Shown here one piece after another: positions 10,423 to 22,481 of a stretch of 64,000 nt of DNA. This DNA is from Phoma sp. XZ068 (Eukaryota; Ascomycota; Dothideomycetes; Pleosporales; Didymellaceae). Position 1 is the first letter of the stretch. Each line of letters starts with the position of its first letter. A program made the position numbers and the translations under genes. A model generated the notes under the pieces. That model saw only the letters and a program-made list of their open reading frames with translations. It had not been told where the DNA came from and made no database searches. Location: assembly GCA_004835665.1 (NCBI GenBank), contig RBKR01000008.1, positions 682,001 through 746,000 of the forward strand. The letters run 5' to 3'.

Positions 10423-11381
10423 ATGGAGCCGGTGTGCTCTGAAACTGTAAACGAAAGCCCCCCATCACCGTCTTGTGAAGATGGGGCAAAGCTCGCCACC
10501 GCTCGTCCAGAGCGGAACAGCGTAGTCCCGCCCTACTGGCAAAGGCACGAGCGCAACGGGAGTCGTCTGAGCTCGTATGCCTCGGATGCTGGAGCTCGCA
10601 TCGTGCTCGAAGACCACACCGACGAGGGCTCCGAGCAGTGCAAAGTCCTTTGGGCAAAACATGTAACCATTGATGATTATGTCGTCGTCAGTGGTACAGC
10701 ACCAGGCCTTGGGGCCTACTCGCCTGGCCAGTACGTTGTGTGGAACTGCACAGTTGAGACGCTCGATGTAAGTCTTCTGAGAGCCTCACCCCAATCGAGC
10801 CGTGGTGTACGCGGCCCACATATTGGCTCGCTCAAGACACTTGCCCGCAGCCAATCAGTCAATTTGGCGTTGTCCCAAAAGAACAGGTCTTGCAGGGAAC
10901 TACCAAGATGCATGCTGCAGTCCATCGTTCCCCAGATATGTAGAATGGCAAGAACGCTTGACTAACGAACAAAAAGGGCGGCCCGATGAAAATACGGAAG
11001 AGGTTGGTACTGTTGACATGTTTCTTTGTGTTTCTACTTACCCCGCCCTAGGTATTCCGAGTTCGAAGACCTCCACCAAAAGCTCATCCGGACATTCCCT
11101 CATGCGGTGGGTTCCATGCCACAGTTTCCACCGAAATCTGTAGTTTGTAAGTCCCATGATCCCCCGCTCACCCCACCTCTTACATTCAGTGCTGACACGA
11201 ATGGTCTAGCTCGATTCAGACCGAGGTTCCTTGAACGGCGAAAGCAGGGTCTATCGTACTTTTTGAAGTCGGTTGTCAACGTTCACACTAGCAGTATATC
11301 GACTGACTTATTTTTAGCTGCGTCTTGCTCAACCCGGAGTTTGCGGGATCACCAGTTTTGAAAGAGTTCCTGTTCTCGTAA
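10423..11381 (+). CDS. PX-domain endosomal protein, Ypt35-like
   Basis: Exons 10423-10767, 10977-11002, 11052-11146, 11210-11267 and 11318-11381 give 195 aa. The N-terminal half is disordered; PPYWQRHERNGS and the block VLWAKHVTIDDYVVVSG lead into a phox-homology domain running to the end. PX signatures: KIRKRYSEFEDLHQKLI, where the R-Y-S-E-F box (from residue 124) binds phosphatidylinositol 3-phosphate, then PQFPPKSVVSRFRPRFLERR, GLSYFLNCVLLNPEF and SPVLKEFLF at the C-terminus. The architecture matches yeast Ypt35, an endosome/vacuole adaptor that recruits Vps13 through an N-terminal PxP motif. Such a motif cannot be pinned down here. Intron 1 (209 bases) is long; the 26-base exon 2 encodes GGPMKIRK. 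The start at 10423 is the first in-frame ATG. Confidence 0.9.
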
Positions 11382-11987
11382 GCTAGGAAGAGTGGGTGCA
11401 TTGGACCCATTGCTTTTTGCATATTGATTGTTGGAGCGTGCCATTGGCGTCTTGCTGTTGATGATAGCACCGTGTTTGCTCACCGCTCCGCGGAAGGTGA
11501 ACGTCCTGTACATATAATGTGTAATGACAAGACCAGTACATAAGCATGGAGCCTTATTGTGCAGCTCACAAACCTCAAACCTCAGCACACAAGATTGTTT
11601 CGACATGGATGGCGCATTTCCACATTGGCGACGCATGATTGGCTGCATTTCGCGGTGGCGTCGAGCTATTGTGGAATTTGTCGGAGTTCCTGCAATTTGA
11701 TTCGATGATTTTGGTTGTAAATTGCAGCAGGACGTAGAGAAACTCAAATCCTATTTTACGAGGGCTTAATTTGACTTCACAAATGCATTGGTGAAGGTGA
11801 AGTGACCAGCAAACACGTCTGCAGCTGCCGTCTGTTAGAGAGGCGGCCGACTGAGCTTGAGGACTACCACCCCTAACGCCGTCGCGACGGTTTTGCCTTG
11901 ACCCAGCGCGACACCCTCAATGGCAGCTGTGCGTCGCAGATGAGTGAAAGATGACCCCGCGAAACCAGAGACTCCCCCAGCAGCACC
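11382..11987. other. intergenic, nothing recognised
   Basis: About 600 bases between two plus-strand genes. It holds the 3' region of the PX gene and the promoter of the SAS4-like gene. A 132-codon minus-strand frame across 11349-11747 has no recognisable content. Confidence 0.6.
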
Positions 11988-13575
11988 ATGGCCAACCTCG
12001 TCCGGCCTCCATTGCGGTCGTCGTCTGAACGTCTCGTGCAGACCAGGCTCAACTTCGCGCCTGTCGCGCCTGACGCCCACCGCAGCGATCCCCACAACAA
12101 CACCGTCGCGACGCGCCGTTCTAGCAAAAGCGGCCCCCTGCTCGTCCTCGGCGACGATGAGAAGTCGGTGAAGCAGATTACACAGTCGCCAGCGCGTCCG
12201 GCACCGCCGCCCCGCATCAGCTCGAGGAAGCGGCCGTCCGCAGCGCTGGATGACGCGCCTGACACGAGACCACCCACCAAAGTCGTGCACCGTGAGCCAC
12301 ACGGCGAATTGGTGCGCATAACGAACGGCGTGCAGACGCTGCTCGACATAGACGCCGACGATGTCCCTTCCGGCCGCTCTACGCCTCGGCCAGGCAGCGC
12401 CGGGAAGCTGGCTGTGCCAGCGCCCTCCCGAGACGCCAGGTCACGCGACAAGAGGAGCTTGAGGAGCTCAGATGGTGGCTCACGGCTCAAGAGCGACCTT
12501 GCCGTGTACTTTTCGAGCTACGACGACGTCATTGCAGGCTTGCCAAAGCCGTCTGGTGCGTCCCTCGCCGCTGCTTCCATGAGATGCCAATTGACCGTTA
12601 CATGTAGAGTTCCTTGACATCGACACACCCATATACATTGTCGATGAGCCTCCCAAGTCCAAGACACCCGCACCGGCATCACCTGAGCCTCTTCGCAAAT
12701 CTGCCAGTCCTACGCGAACACGCAAACCAAGAGCCACAACACCCCCACACGGTCCCTCCGACCCATCCATACCTTCAGCACAATCGTCCACAACCTTTCA
12801 AGTACTTGACTACAGCAGTATAGCCAAGCACATTCGAAGCCACGGCGAGGAAGACCCCTTGGCTGACTCTCACTTCTTCGCCCAACATCGTCGCGCGGAG
12901 CGGAAAGAGAAGCAGCTACGTAACATCGAGAAGGAGCGTGCTATGCACGAAAAGCAGCAGTTGGAGCGACTCCTTGACGGACTGCAAGGGCCCGATTGGC
13001 TCAGAGTCATGGGCATAACAGGCGTCACCGCCGGGGAGACGAGAGACTGGGAGTCAAAACGAGACTACTTCATCAAAGAGGTCGAGGCGCTGGTAGACAA
13101 ATTCCGCGTCTGGAAACAGGAAGAGAAGCGCATAAGAGCTGAGAAAGAAGCAGCACACGCCGCTCGAACGGAGGACGAGGACGAAGATGGCGAGGAGTCA
13201 GAGGCCTCAGAGGCGACCAAGCCAAACGCGAAAACACCCACACATATGAAAGAGCAACAACCAAAAGAGCCAGAACCGCCCAAACCCAAACGTCCGCCGC
13301 GACCACACGGCTTTCTTCTACCTTTCGTGCCGCCCGAACCAACCACGCCTTTCATATCTTTCTACGCAAAACCACACCTGCGAGCAGCAGCCCTAGGCAA
13401 GCACCGCCACGGACGCAATGCTACAGCCTTCGGACAATCTATACCAGACTTTGAGGAACATGAATTCGAGCTACCAGACGACTACATAGATCCGCAATTC
13501 CTCCGTGACAATGCGAGGCAACGGAGAAGGAGACAGAGGGAAAGGCAGAGTGGTGCAAGTACACAACCATCGTAG
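11988..13575 (+). CDS. SAS4-domain chromatin-silencing protein
   Basis: Exons 11988-12555 and 12608-13575 give 511 aa. Residues 1-255 are basic and disordered, with SRKRPSAALDDAP and several Ser/Pro patches. The conserved domain begins near LDYSSIAKHIRSHGEEDPLA and runs through ADSHFFAQHRRAERKEKQL, ERAMHEKQQLERLLDGLQG, PDWLRVMGITG and YFIKEVEALVDKF (about 255-365). This is the fungal 'Something about silencing 4' domain of the SAS histone-acetyltransferase complex, or of NuA4-like relatives. An acidic stretch (EDEDEDGEESEASEA) and a Pro-rich linker lead to a second ordered block, HGFLLPFVPPEPTTPFISFY. The join (EFLDIDTPIYIVDEPPKS) keeps phase. A chromatin role is inferred from the domain. An ATG at 11951 is out of frame, so 11988 is used. 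Confidence 0.9.
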
Positions 13576-16463
13576 CCAAGGCCTCTTTTCATTTTCGTAC
13601 TCTCTTATACCCTTTCTTACAAGCCAGCGAAGCAAGAGCTGAATACCTAGGTATCATTGTGGCGTTCTGGATGCATTGGCTCAACAGAGCTATAGCGAGG
13701 AGCATACTCATACTGTAGGCTCTCGCAGTGTAGGATAGATCAACTATAGCATTTAAGGCAACGTACTGCCTGGTTGCACAACTTGCTTTGCTGTGCTGTT
13801 GAGTTTGATGTTTCGCAGCGGTGAGACGTTACTTTGCTTAGTCTGGTCCATCAAGTCGGGGTCAAACGCCGCTTTGCTATACAAACACTACTTAAGCTGA
13901 AGCACCATATGTTGTGTTACGCTTCCCAAATGTAGATGCACTCTCTTCCATGGTTTGTCTCTTTTTCTCGTAGCACCGAATATGCACCACACAAATGCAC
14001 ATGGCCTTTTACGAGTGCCCGCTTCCAAGAGAAGTGGAACAACGCATACGCACGCTGCGCGTATATGACAATATCCAAGATAAGGTCTCCTGTGCCTTCT
14101 TAATATCAAGATTCGTCCATGAGCTTAAGTATCGTTCTATACACCAGTCTGATCCTGGGCTGCAGCATGTCGTGTCTTTAGTTTCATATTCAACTCAAGT
14201 CTGCTTTCGAGTGCATATAGCTGCCAGGTTGACGCTTTTGCAATGCATTAGACAAAGAATGGCCAGTATTGCTAGTCTTTACTCGCGGGTGTTCCTTATC
14301 CATGAAAGAATGAGAAGACCTAGACTCACCCTTGCATTGTGTTTCGGATGCCTGTGAAAGGGGTGGTGTTGGTGCTGTGCATGTATAAATGTGTGGAATG
14401 TCCGCTTGATCTGCTTGAAATCAGTATGCTCTGTATCTGGTGTATGGTATCATATGAACACCGTAGAAGTGTTATGATCAGGATTGTTTGGGAACCTAGG
14501 ACTTCCTGCATCACGGGTGTCAAGACTTCTACGTTTATTATTTCCAGAAACTTACGTACTTGGTCGGATCTCATTCTCAAACGCATTGTTGTACTGACCT
14601 GTAGTTGCATAGTCGGCGTTGATGTATATTAGCTTGTTTACTTCCATTTCTTATTGCCTTAATGTCATAACGCTTGTTTTGTTTATCTCGCTCATGTATG
14701 TCGTTGGGACCGTTGAATTTCGATTGCGTATGTACGTATAAGCATAGTAGGTATGTACATGTTTGAACTTCTCAACGTCAACGCTTTAGTTTATTACAAG
14801 TGCACCTCAATCTTCAACCCTGATCGAACAACGGCCCATGACTTCGTGCAAGCCTCTTGACTTCCATACTAAAATCCAAGAGAATTATGCTTGGCAACCG
14901 TGACCTGACTTCCATCTAGACGGCGTTGCTGGGCACTGTATGCAGAGCTCGCGTTCGATGAACAGCCGGTGTGAACTCTAACATGAGCGGCTGCTGCGTC
15001 TACTTCACCGGACATGTCCAGCTTTGCAATGGGATACCAGACCAACAGATAGTCGACTTTTTTTGTTGTTTTGATCCTTGAGTTCTATGCTTCTGCTCGC
15101 AACACTTGGCCGCGAAAACTTATATACAACGCATTTTGTTTGGCGTTTAAGATTGGGGGATGGAACAGTCGCTTAGATGATTATACACGGACAATCATCG
15201 TAGGAGACTTCCCTAAGAAGCTCAATATCTTTGTACAGGAGGTTGAGAAGGACACTTGTCCAGCCCTAGCTCAGTTTGGTATGAGCAACCGTGGGTGGAC
15301 CACATGCTCATGGCTCCCCGCAATACCTTTCAAATAGGTAATGATCGGTACCCCCAATGATGATGTGTCCCGTCCGCAATTTCTGCGCATCGATTTACCG
15401 AGGCGTGAACTGCTTTGACAGCTAAGTGTGAGCATGGTCCGGTGTTGCATCCGAGCCGCACAGATGAATGCATGTCATGTTATGTTCTCCCCTTTGTAGA
15501 TCACAATCCAGTCTCAATCCTCACAATACTATCTGGTGCTAGTGGTATGCTTCAGGATCCCGTTACTGTCACCTTCTCGGAAGGCACCAAAAAACGGCGA
15601 GTCGTCGTCTGTTGAACGGCTCCAACGGCTCAAAGCTTCGCTGTCAGTGTAAAGGACAGTACCTTGTCTATAAACAGCCGGCAAATAATGGCTCGGATTC
15701 CAGGTCACCTGGGCCGCACTCTGAGAATGTCGAGCAGTGGTGACCGTCAGTTGCTTCCTGTTCGAGTGCCTGATGGTATCAATGATCTCCTTGCCGTATA
15801 CATGAACAATAGGAGAAAGACCGCACGCTTGTATCGATGCTATGCCGTAGACATGTGATGGGAGCTTGTGCTCCTCGGGTTGTTCCTCGCCATCGAACTC
15901 ATAGCTGATCCTGGCATCTCGACCCTCGGCTGAGGTCGATTTGGCTACCATGGGTATCGAAGTGTGTAACGTGCCTAGACGTACTATTCCTGGCAGGCTC
16001 AAGGATCTGATTCTGTACATGGGGTTGCTGTACAGCTGGTAGTTCGCCTGATTGTGCGTCGAATTGTCCAGGTCGGGCAGCTTTGCCGCTTGGCATGCAC
16101 GGAAGCAGTCTTCCGACTCATCGAATCTGGAAACACGGGAAGGGGAAGGCAACGAATGACTCGAAGAGCTAATTGTCAGCAAATCAGGTTGTGGGCATAC
16201 CGCTGTCACTTTTGCGGCCCGTGTCAACGGCGCAAGAAGCGTCTCTCCTATTTGAGTCTAGTCACAGCGCGGCTAGCAAGTAGCCCCATGCTGGGCAGAA
16301 CCCTTCGACGTTTCTGTCACGAATGCCCGGCATTGCAGGTATCGCACTCCACAGCGAAGCCCACCGAAAAGACAATGCTGGCCTTTTCACATACTTCTTG
16401 TAAGAGGGCAGTCGTCTGCACTGCTGCTGCTGCGGCGTACCTTCCTACACCACCTGCGCCAAC
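13576..16463. other. 2.9-kb gene-poor region
   Basis: I see no gene that I recognise. Composition is more AT-rich than the flanks, with short TATGTAC-type repetitions near 14690-14765. The best frame is the minus-strand ORF at 15529-16020, listed separately. No transposase, reverse transcriptase, terminal repeat or tRNA pattern was visible by eye. Confidence 0.5.
15529..16020 (-). CDS. possible small hypothetical protein
   Basis: Single open frame of 163 codons from an ATG at 16020, starting MYRIRSLSLPGIVRLGTLH and ending in GILKHTTSTR. Composition is balanced and includes an acidic patch (YEFDGEEQPEEHKL) and WNPSHYLPAVYRQG, which reads more like protein than the neighbouring frames. The frame stays open upstream without another ATG as far as 16227. 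I recognise no domain or signal peptide. It could be a lineage-specific gene or chance. Confidence 0.25.
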   Translation of the reverse strand: MYRIRSLSLPGIVRLGTLHTSIPMVAKSTSAEGRDARISYEFDGEEQPEEHKLPSHVYGIASIQACGLSPIVHVYGKEIIDTIRHSNRKQLTVTTARHSQSAAQVTWNPSHYLPAVYRQGTVLYTDSEALSRWSRSTDDDSPFFGAFREGDSNGILKHTTSTR

Positions 16464-18207
16464 ATGACGACGGTTCAAGGCGTGTCGCCTCCACTACAAA
16501 CGTCTATCATATCCCTTCGCAATGTATTGGCAATCACTGGTCTCTGGCTAGCCTACCACCTAATCAAGGCCATCTACAATGTGTCGCCTTTGCACCCGCT
16601 GAGTCGCATTCCCGGCCCCAAGCTAGCAGCAGCGACATATTGGCCAGAGTTCTACTACGATGTCGTCAAGTTCGGATGTTACACCAAAGAGATCGGCAAG
16701 ATGCATGAGAAGTATGGTAAGCTAGGAGACAGCCGGACCCTATGAGAAACGAATCTAACGACAGCGCTCGTGCGATAGGCCCTATTGTTCGCATTAATCC
16801 TCATGAAGTTCACTGCAACGACATCTCTTTCGCAGATGAGGTCTATGCTGTTGGCGGGCGGAAACGCGACAAGCCGATTCACCAAATCAATGGCTCTGCG
16901 TAAGCATTCATCGCTAGAATGCGGAGGATATACACTAATTGTCATGCTTTGGCTATAGACTAGGCTCAGCTGGCTTTGGAACAGCAGACCATGACCTGCA
17001 TCGAACGCGTCGAGCCCCAGTGGCCAAATTCTTCTCGCGCGGTATGATCGCAAGACTAGAGCCTGAGATCCAAAACTTAGCGCAAAAGCTCTGTGACAAG
17101 CTGCTTCGAGAGTCCGGCCAAAAGGCATTCGATGTTACCATGGCGTACAGTTGCTTTACCTCTGATGCAATCTCTGGATACAGCTTCGGCGAGAGCTTTG
17201 GTTTCCTTGATCAAGAAGGCTGGTATCCCAACTTCCGCGAGCCACTAGCTTCGATACTACGACCTGTCTTTATCTTCCGTTTCTTTCCTTGGACCAAAGC
17301 TAGCGCTGGACTAGGGAAATATCTAGTCGACTACATGCCACCAAGCTCTGCTCTCATGGTTCGTACGCTGCAGATCGACCTCCCCGAGAAAATGAGGAAG
17401 GCAAAAGCCGATATTGATGCTGGTATCAAGTACGATCGACCGACCGTGTTCGGCACCATTCTAGAGTCCGACCTGGTCTCGTTAGAGAAGGAGCCACAGA
17501 GGCTTGCAGATGAAGCTGCCGCAGTTATCGGTGCTGGGACAGAGACGACGAGTTGGGCAATGGCTGTTATTACATATCACCTCTTGACCAAACCGGAACT
17601 TCTTGCCAAGCTCAGGATCGAGCTGCAATCAGTCGTGAAGGATCCCAAAAAGCTCCCTGCGTGGACCGAACTGGAGCACCTGCCATATCTGGGGGCAGTC
17701 ATCCAGGAGGGTCTGAGGTTGTCGTATGGTGTATCAGCTCGAACAGCTCGTGTGCCAACTGAGGAGAACTTAGTCTTCCGTGGAGAGTGGAACAAACGCT
17801 CGGTCGAATATGTCATTCCGCAAGGCTATGCGATAGGCATGTCAGCTGGCATTACTCACCATGATGAGAAGGCTTTCCCTGACTCATACGCATTCATCCC
17901 CGAGCGGTGGCTAGACGAGAACAACGAACGCAGGAAGGATGTGGAGCGTAGTATGCTCGCCTTCTCGAAGGGCAGCCGTTCGTGTCTGGGCATGAAGTGA
18001 GTAGTCCATACCACCTATGGATTCCAAGTACTAACACATGACAGTCTCGCATTGTGTGAGCTCAACTTGAGTCTTACGGCATTGGCTCTACGCGTTCTGC
18101 CCCACATGCAATTGTCCGATACAACAGCGGAAGATATCGCATACGATCATGACATGTTCATCCCCATGACCAAAGACAACAGAGGCGTGCGGGTTACAAT
18201 CGATTAG
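16464..18207 (+). CDS. cytochrome P450 monooxygenase
   Basis: Exons 16464-16716, 16779-16899, 16959-17996 and 18045-18207 give 524 aa. An N-terminal membrane anchor (SLRNVLAITGLWLAYHLIKA) is followed by the Pro-rich hinge PLSRIPGPKLAA. Haem-thiolate signatures are all present: I-helix AGTETTSW, K-helix EGLR, FIPERWL, and the haem loop FSKGSRSCLG (about 460-469) with the axial Cys near 467. The region GGRKRDKPIHQINGSALGSAG with HDLHRTRRAPVAKFFSR resembles the trichodiene-oxygenase-like group (CYP58/CYP65 type) of fungal ER P450s. The substrate is unknown. It stands alone with respect to redox partners or biosynthetic backbone genes, but lies at the head of a co-oriented accessory block (16.4-25.5 kb). 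Confidence 0.95.
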
Positions 18208-19274
18208 ACTGGAATGCCATGACAATATGCTCAGACGCCCAACTCGGGACATTCTATTTAAAAACAATAAGGAGATTTAAGAGACCAAGATTTTAGCCGC
18301 AATTGCAATTCCCAGATCATCACCCGCCCAGAGAACAAGTCGATATTGAGACTAATTACTAGTCCTCCGGCTAGGAGGAAATTTGGTGCTTGAAGACTGT
18401 CAGTTCGATTAGTGTGCATATTGCTGACTCGGTGCTGGCCCTGACCATGTCCGACACGTTCCCGTCACGTGAAAGTCGCGGTACAAGTCCACACAAGGCC
18501 TCCCGTTTCGCACTGTTGTTTCGTGCAGGGGACATATCCACCATCGGATCTCGTCGGACAACGGTTCCGGTGGAGCAAGCATCGGTCGGTAGTCTCCGAC
18601 GATGTTCAATCGGCCCGATTCCCACATGGTTGGGTTTCTCAATGAGGACTTTTTTATGGACTGATGCGGAAATGATGAGGACTTCTAAGACGTCAAATCT
18701 CAGGCCTTGGTGGACAATGGTCCTGCGCGGCTTTGCGGCAGGGGCCTGCCATGATTAAACGTCTAGCGTGAATGACGGCCTTGCGCAAAACCCTTACTAG
18801 GAACGTGCAGATCGAACGCTAACGACTTTCTAGGCCCTGGAGTGATGCTGTTAGCATCCGGTGTACATGCCGGAACGCTGTCACTGACTAACTCGTCACC
18901 AAGGCACTGGAAGGCTTGGAGCGGGAACCCGGCCCAGGAGAGGCTCGACTAGGATATGATATTTTCAAAGCCCTGCAAATCCCCACAGTCACGATGGCAG
19001 GATGCCCATGAAACTGTTGAGCCACGCAACACTGCTCCTGTGCCGTGCTGGGGTCTATTTTCCACTGCCAGCATCCAGCATTATTACTCTGAACGATTCA
19101 AGAACACCAGTTGTGGCAAGAAGAGCAACGATCGACACTATACCATCAATGCTTGCCATAGTCGCTTCCAAGTTTGCCTCAGTATAAGGTGGAGCACTCC
19201 GCTGTGGCATCGCGACTTTCGAATTTTTCGTGGTCGTGTACTCGCCCGCCAACTGTTTCCCCAGATCAACACCG
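18208..19274. other. intergenic, nothing recognised
   Basis: About 1.07 kb between the P450 and the SAT4-like gene, serving as the promoter of the latter. A 122-codon plus-strand frame at 18390-18758 has no recognisable content. Confidence 0.6.
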
Positions 19275-20609
19275 ATGGAGAATCCGAATGTCGATCCTGA
19301 TGCGAGGATAATCGCCCCAGATGGACTCCCGCTGACTATCATCATTATCTCGTGCGTTTTTCTGGCCCTATCCATTCTCGCAGTGTCTCTGAGGACATAT
19401 GTTCGCCTAGCAAAGGGCACTTTTGGTCTCGATGATGCCTTCATGGCAAGTGGAGCCGTAAGACTAGTCTGCCTGTATAGCCAACAACATGTGCTGAAGT
19501 CCTTTTCTAGGTTGTCTACACTGCAGTCATAGGACTGGCGATATACGCTTGTCTCGTCGGACTTGGAAGACTAGAGAAAGACCTCAACGCATGGCAATGG
19601 TCTGAAGCCATGAAGTTCTACATCATCTGGATTCTGATGTATGTTGTTGGCCTAGCGATGGTCAAATCGTCGATTTGCATCACGATCCAGCGTATTGCTT
19701 CCACGAAGAAGTCTCTCGTCTACACAGTCTGGGGTTTGCTCACCGTGACGTGGGCATCCTTCCTCATCACCTTCCTCGGAACGTTGCTCTATTGCCAACC
19801 GGTCCGCGCAATCTGGACGCCTACTCTGATCCTGAGTGGTGAAGGCACATGCGCACCCGTGGAGACATTCGTCATCATTGGACATGTTGCCACGGTATCA
19901 ACGATCGCAACAGATCTAGCCCTGGTCGTGGTACCCGCAGTCATGCTGTGGAACACGCAAATGAAGAGGCAGTCGAAATTCCAGGCTTTCGGTCTGCTGT
20001 CTTTCGCGTCCATGTATGTCTTGCATCTCCTCGTCAACCATACAGACGAAACCCAAAGACGATATGCTTACACATCACAGCGCATCAATCATCACCATGG
20101 TCAGGATTCCCTACGTCAACAAGTTCGAAGGGAGGACAGATCTACAATGTAAGGATATCACATACTCATATTGCTCCAATCTAATCAAATATACAGTTTG
20201 GGTTGCGCACACCATGCTCTGCTCTAATATCGAAACCGGCATCGGCTGTATCGCATCATCGGTCCCTTCCCTACGACATTTTTTTCGACGCAACGGCGAA
20301 GGGAGTTCTGGTCCCAGCAACAAGAGGAGTGGCACAGGAACTCAGCTAGTCACAGTTGGTGGATCACGCCAGCCAAAGAGATTGCGTGATAGCTTCCGAA
20401 ACCCTACGGATATTGGATTTAGTCTGTCGACCGTGCATCATGGAAGAGCTGACGATCACTGGGAACGTCTGGATGGAGATTCGGACAAGAGCGACGCCCC
20501 CATTGACCCAAAAAGGATATACGCCGAGCGAAGCTATGCAGTGGATATCGAATCGGACTCGGAGGCAAGGAAGGGTGGGTTCGGATGCCCTCGCGGGCAA
20601 GCTGTTTAG
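19275..20609 (+). CDS. PTH11/SAT4-type integral membrane protein (rhodopsin-like fold)
   Basis: Exons 19275-19457, 19511-20013, 20081-20148 and 20197-20609 give 388 aa. Seven hydrophobic spans are predicted by eye, starting LTIIIISCVFLALSILAVSL and including FYIIWILMYVVGLAMVKSSI, TWASFLITFLGTLLY, VIIGHVATVSTIATDLALVV and SIASIITMVRIPYV. The family signatures RTYVRL..FGLDDAFMA, Q-WSEAMKFY, a Cys pair in the extracellular loops, and WVAHTMLCSNIETGIGCIAS match fungal DUF3433/SAT4 (PTH11-like) proteins, some of which are GPCR-like sensors in plant pathogens. The C-terminal tail (about 95 residues) is hydrophilic. The third intron (20149-20196) is 48 bases, without a stop and in frame, so its retention would add 16 residues just before the last helix. 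The start at 19275 has a reasonable context. Confidence 0.92.
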
Positions 20610-21587
20610 CTTGTATCATCCACGGCAATAATAAAAAGAGGCAAAATGATAATGTCAGACTCAGTAACTTTTACAAGCAACGGTCTGTAACCTATATCAC
20701 AAGCGTGCACGACGCCACGGCTTTGCATTGAAACATTAAGCACTCGAAGGCCGATTGGGTGCCTATTGATACCCGGCCATCAATACCACAGCAGACGAAA
20801 AGGGGCTTTCAACCTTACAACAGATCTCCAACCCGTTCCAATTGGCTGGCTGCCATCTACGCGGTTGGGAATGTTGGCACTCCCTTGTACGGTGAGTGCT
20901 GAGCTATCGTTTATCTCTACGTTAGTACCGTGAAGTTTACTGATTCGTTATCAATACCCTGCGTAAAGGGTGCATGCGATTACGAAGTACTTGAAAATCA
21001 GTGTCTGCTCACTAATCCACAAGGCAGCCCGGCCTCCAAAACTGTTGGCAGGATGAATGGCACAGACGACAACTTCAATGTGTTGTGCATTCCCTTAGAT
21101 GTCGCACGCTCTGCTTGGTAAAAGAGTAACATTGGACTGACAGTCACTCAGTGTGAGCCATGATTGTCTGGCGGTGCAGTAGACTCGGAATGCCCAAGTG
21201 TGGCGTGTGATGGGGCAGTGCAGCACAGAGGTGAAAGGATCAACTCCAGGCAGTAGCAGTGCTCTGGGCCCATTAGGCAACATCGAATTGTTCACTGTTC
21301 ACGTTCGCGGTGAACGTCGACCGCAGGAACGGGACTGACATATCGACCTTAGCGAACGTCCAAGAGTGAAAGCAGCTGCAAAGGAATTGAACAGACATAA
21401 CCCAACATGGCCCTCTGATATACTGGAAAATGCCACCCATGTCTGCCTCTGCAGGCATTTACTTCACCACACGACTGCCGACAAGCTTCATCTGTTCTAC
21501 GCCACCCATTCATCCAAGAACTAAACGGCCGTATTGATCCACCCAAACCCGTACGCGACCATCCAGCGAGATTCTGCCTCATATTGC
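20610..21587. other. intergenic with nested inverted repeat
   Basis: No gene supported. Overlapping inverted repeats lie at 21297-21315 (GTTCAC / GTGAAC) and 21301-21317 (ACGTTC / GAACGT), about 270 bases before the next ATG. Confidence 0.5.
21297..21317. promoter_or_regulatory. nested inverted repeat upstream of the SAP-like gene
   Basis: GTTCAC (21297-21302) pairs with GTGAAC (21310-21315), and ACGTTC (21301-21306) pairs with GAACGT (21312-21317). This could be an operator for a dimeric regulator or chance; there is no other evidence. Confidence 0.25.
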
Positions 21588-22481
21588 ATGGACTACTATC
21601 GGTGTTCAATCGAAGCGTTGCGCCAAGAACTGCAACGGCGCGACTACGAATCATACAGTAGCCACGATCTGCTCAGCGAGGGTCTCCGGGCAGATGACGA
21701 CGCACGAGGGTCTGAGGCGACAACAGTGACGACAGAACATCCTACGGTATTCGCGACACGCGACGCCAACTTACGGGCAGTCGAGTTCGGCCAGACATTT
21801 CTAGCAAATCAGCTAGTAAACCAAAGTGTGTGGAATCACTACAAATGACTATACGTAGCCACTAACCGCGCGGCAGGAATTTTGTATTGGGATCTGAATA
21901 CGTTCTTTCCCACTCTACAGCTCTTTTTCGAATCCGGTCTCTCGTGTACGATCGACGGTAGTCAGCTACCAGGCGCCTTCGTTGGCCTCGACTCAATACT
22001 TCGGTTTCGCCTGACGGATTGTGCACATGAGGAGCAGGGTCGAGTCACCGAAGGCATGCTGCCGGAGAAGTTGGCTTGCTCGGGCGCCAGCATCAGGATT
22101 CTGGAAGCTATGGTCGCACAGCGGACAAGTATAGCATTGAAGCCGGCAGCGACCACGAACCAAGTCCATACATCGAAGGCTCAGGGTCTGGAAATCGTGC
22201 GTGAAGTCCATACAGTGCTTGGGCTGCGACTGAGCGGTATGGAAAACATGGGATACGTCTGGACCAAGACTGATATGCCATCAATGGTGGCTGATGGGCG
22301 TGTATGGGGTGATGTGAGACTTGCTGGTTTGAGGGACGATGTCCCAGCCCCGTTATTCGGCTTTCCGGCCGACTTCACGAAGCCAGGAGTTGAGCTGAGG
22401 GTAGTGGAGAAGGGCAGCATGATCAAGCTGCCGGCGATGGCTCCGGGTGGTCTTAACGAGCAAGGACGGCCGTGGATATGA
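21588..22481 (+). CDS. hypothetical protein with SAP-like N-terminus
   Basis: Exons 21588-21825 and 21877-22481 give 280 aa; the 51-base intron has a CTAAC branch point and keeps phase (NQRILYWDLN). The first 40 residues (YRCSIEALRQELQRRDYESY with HDLLSEGLRADDD) fit the two-helix pattern of a SAP/HeH nucleic-acid-binding motif, a weak resemblance. The rest does not match a family I know: FFPTLQLFFESGLSC, then a region with Gly/Pro turns (VPAPLFGFPADFTKPGVELR) and a C-terminus IKLPAMAPGGLNEQGRPWI. No signal peptide or membrane segment. The first in-frame ATG (GCATGG context) is used. It lies in the co-oriented accessory block with the P450 and ligase genes. Confidence 0.72.
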
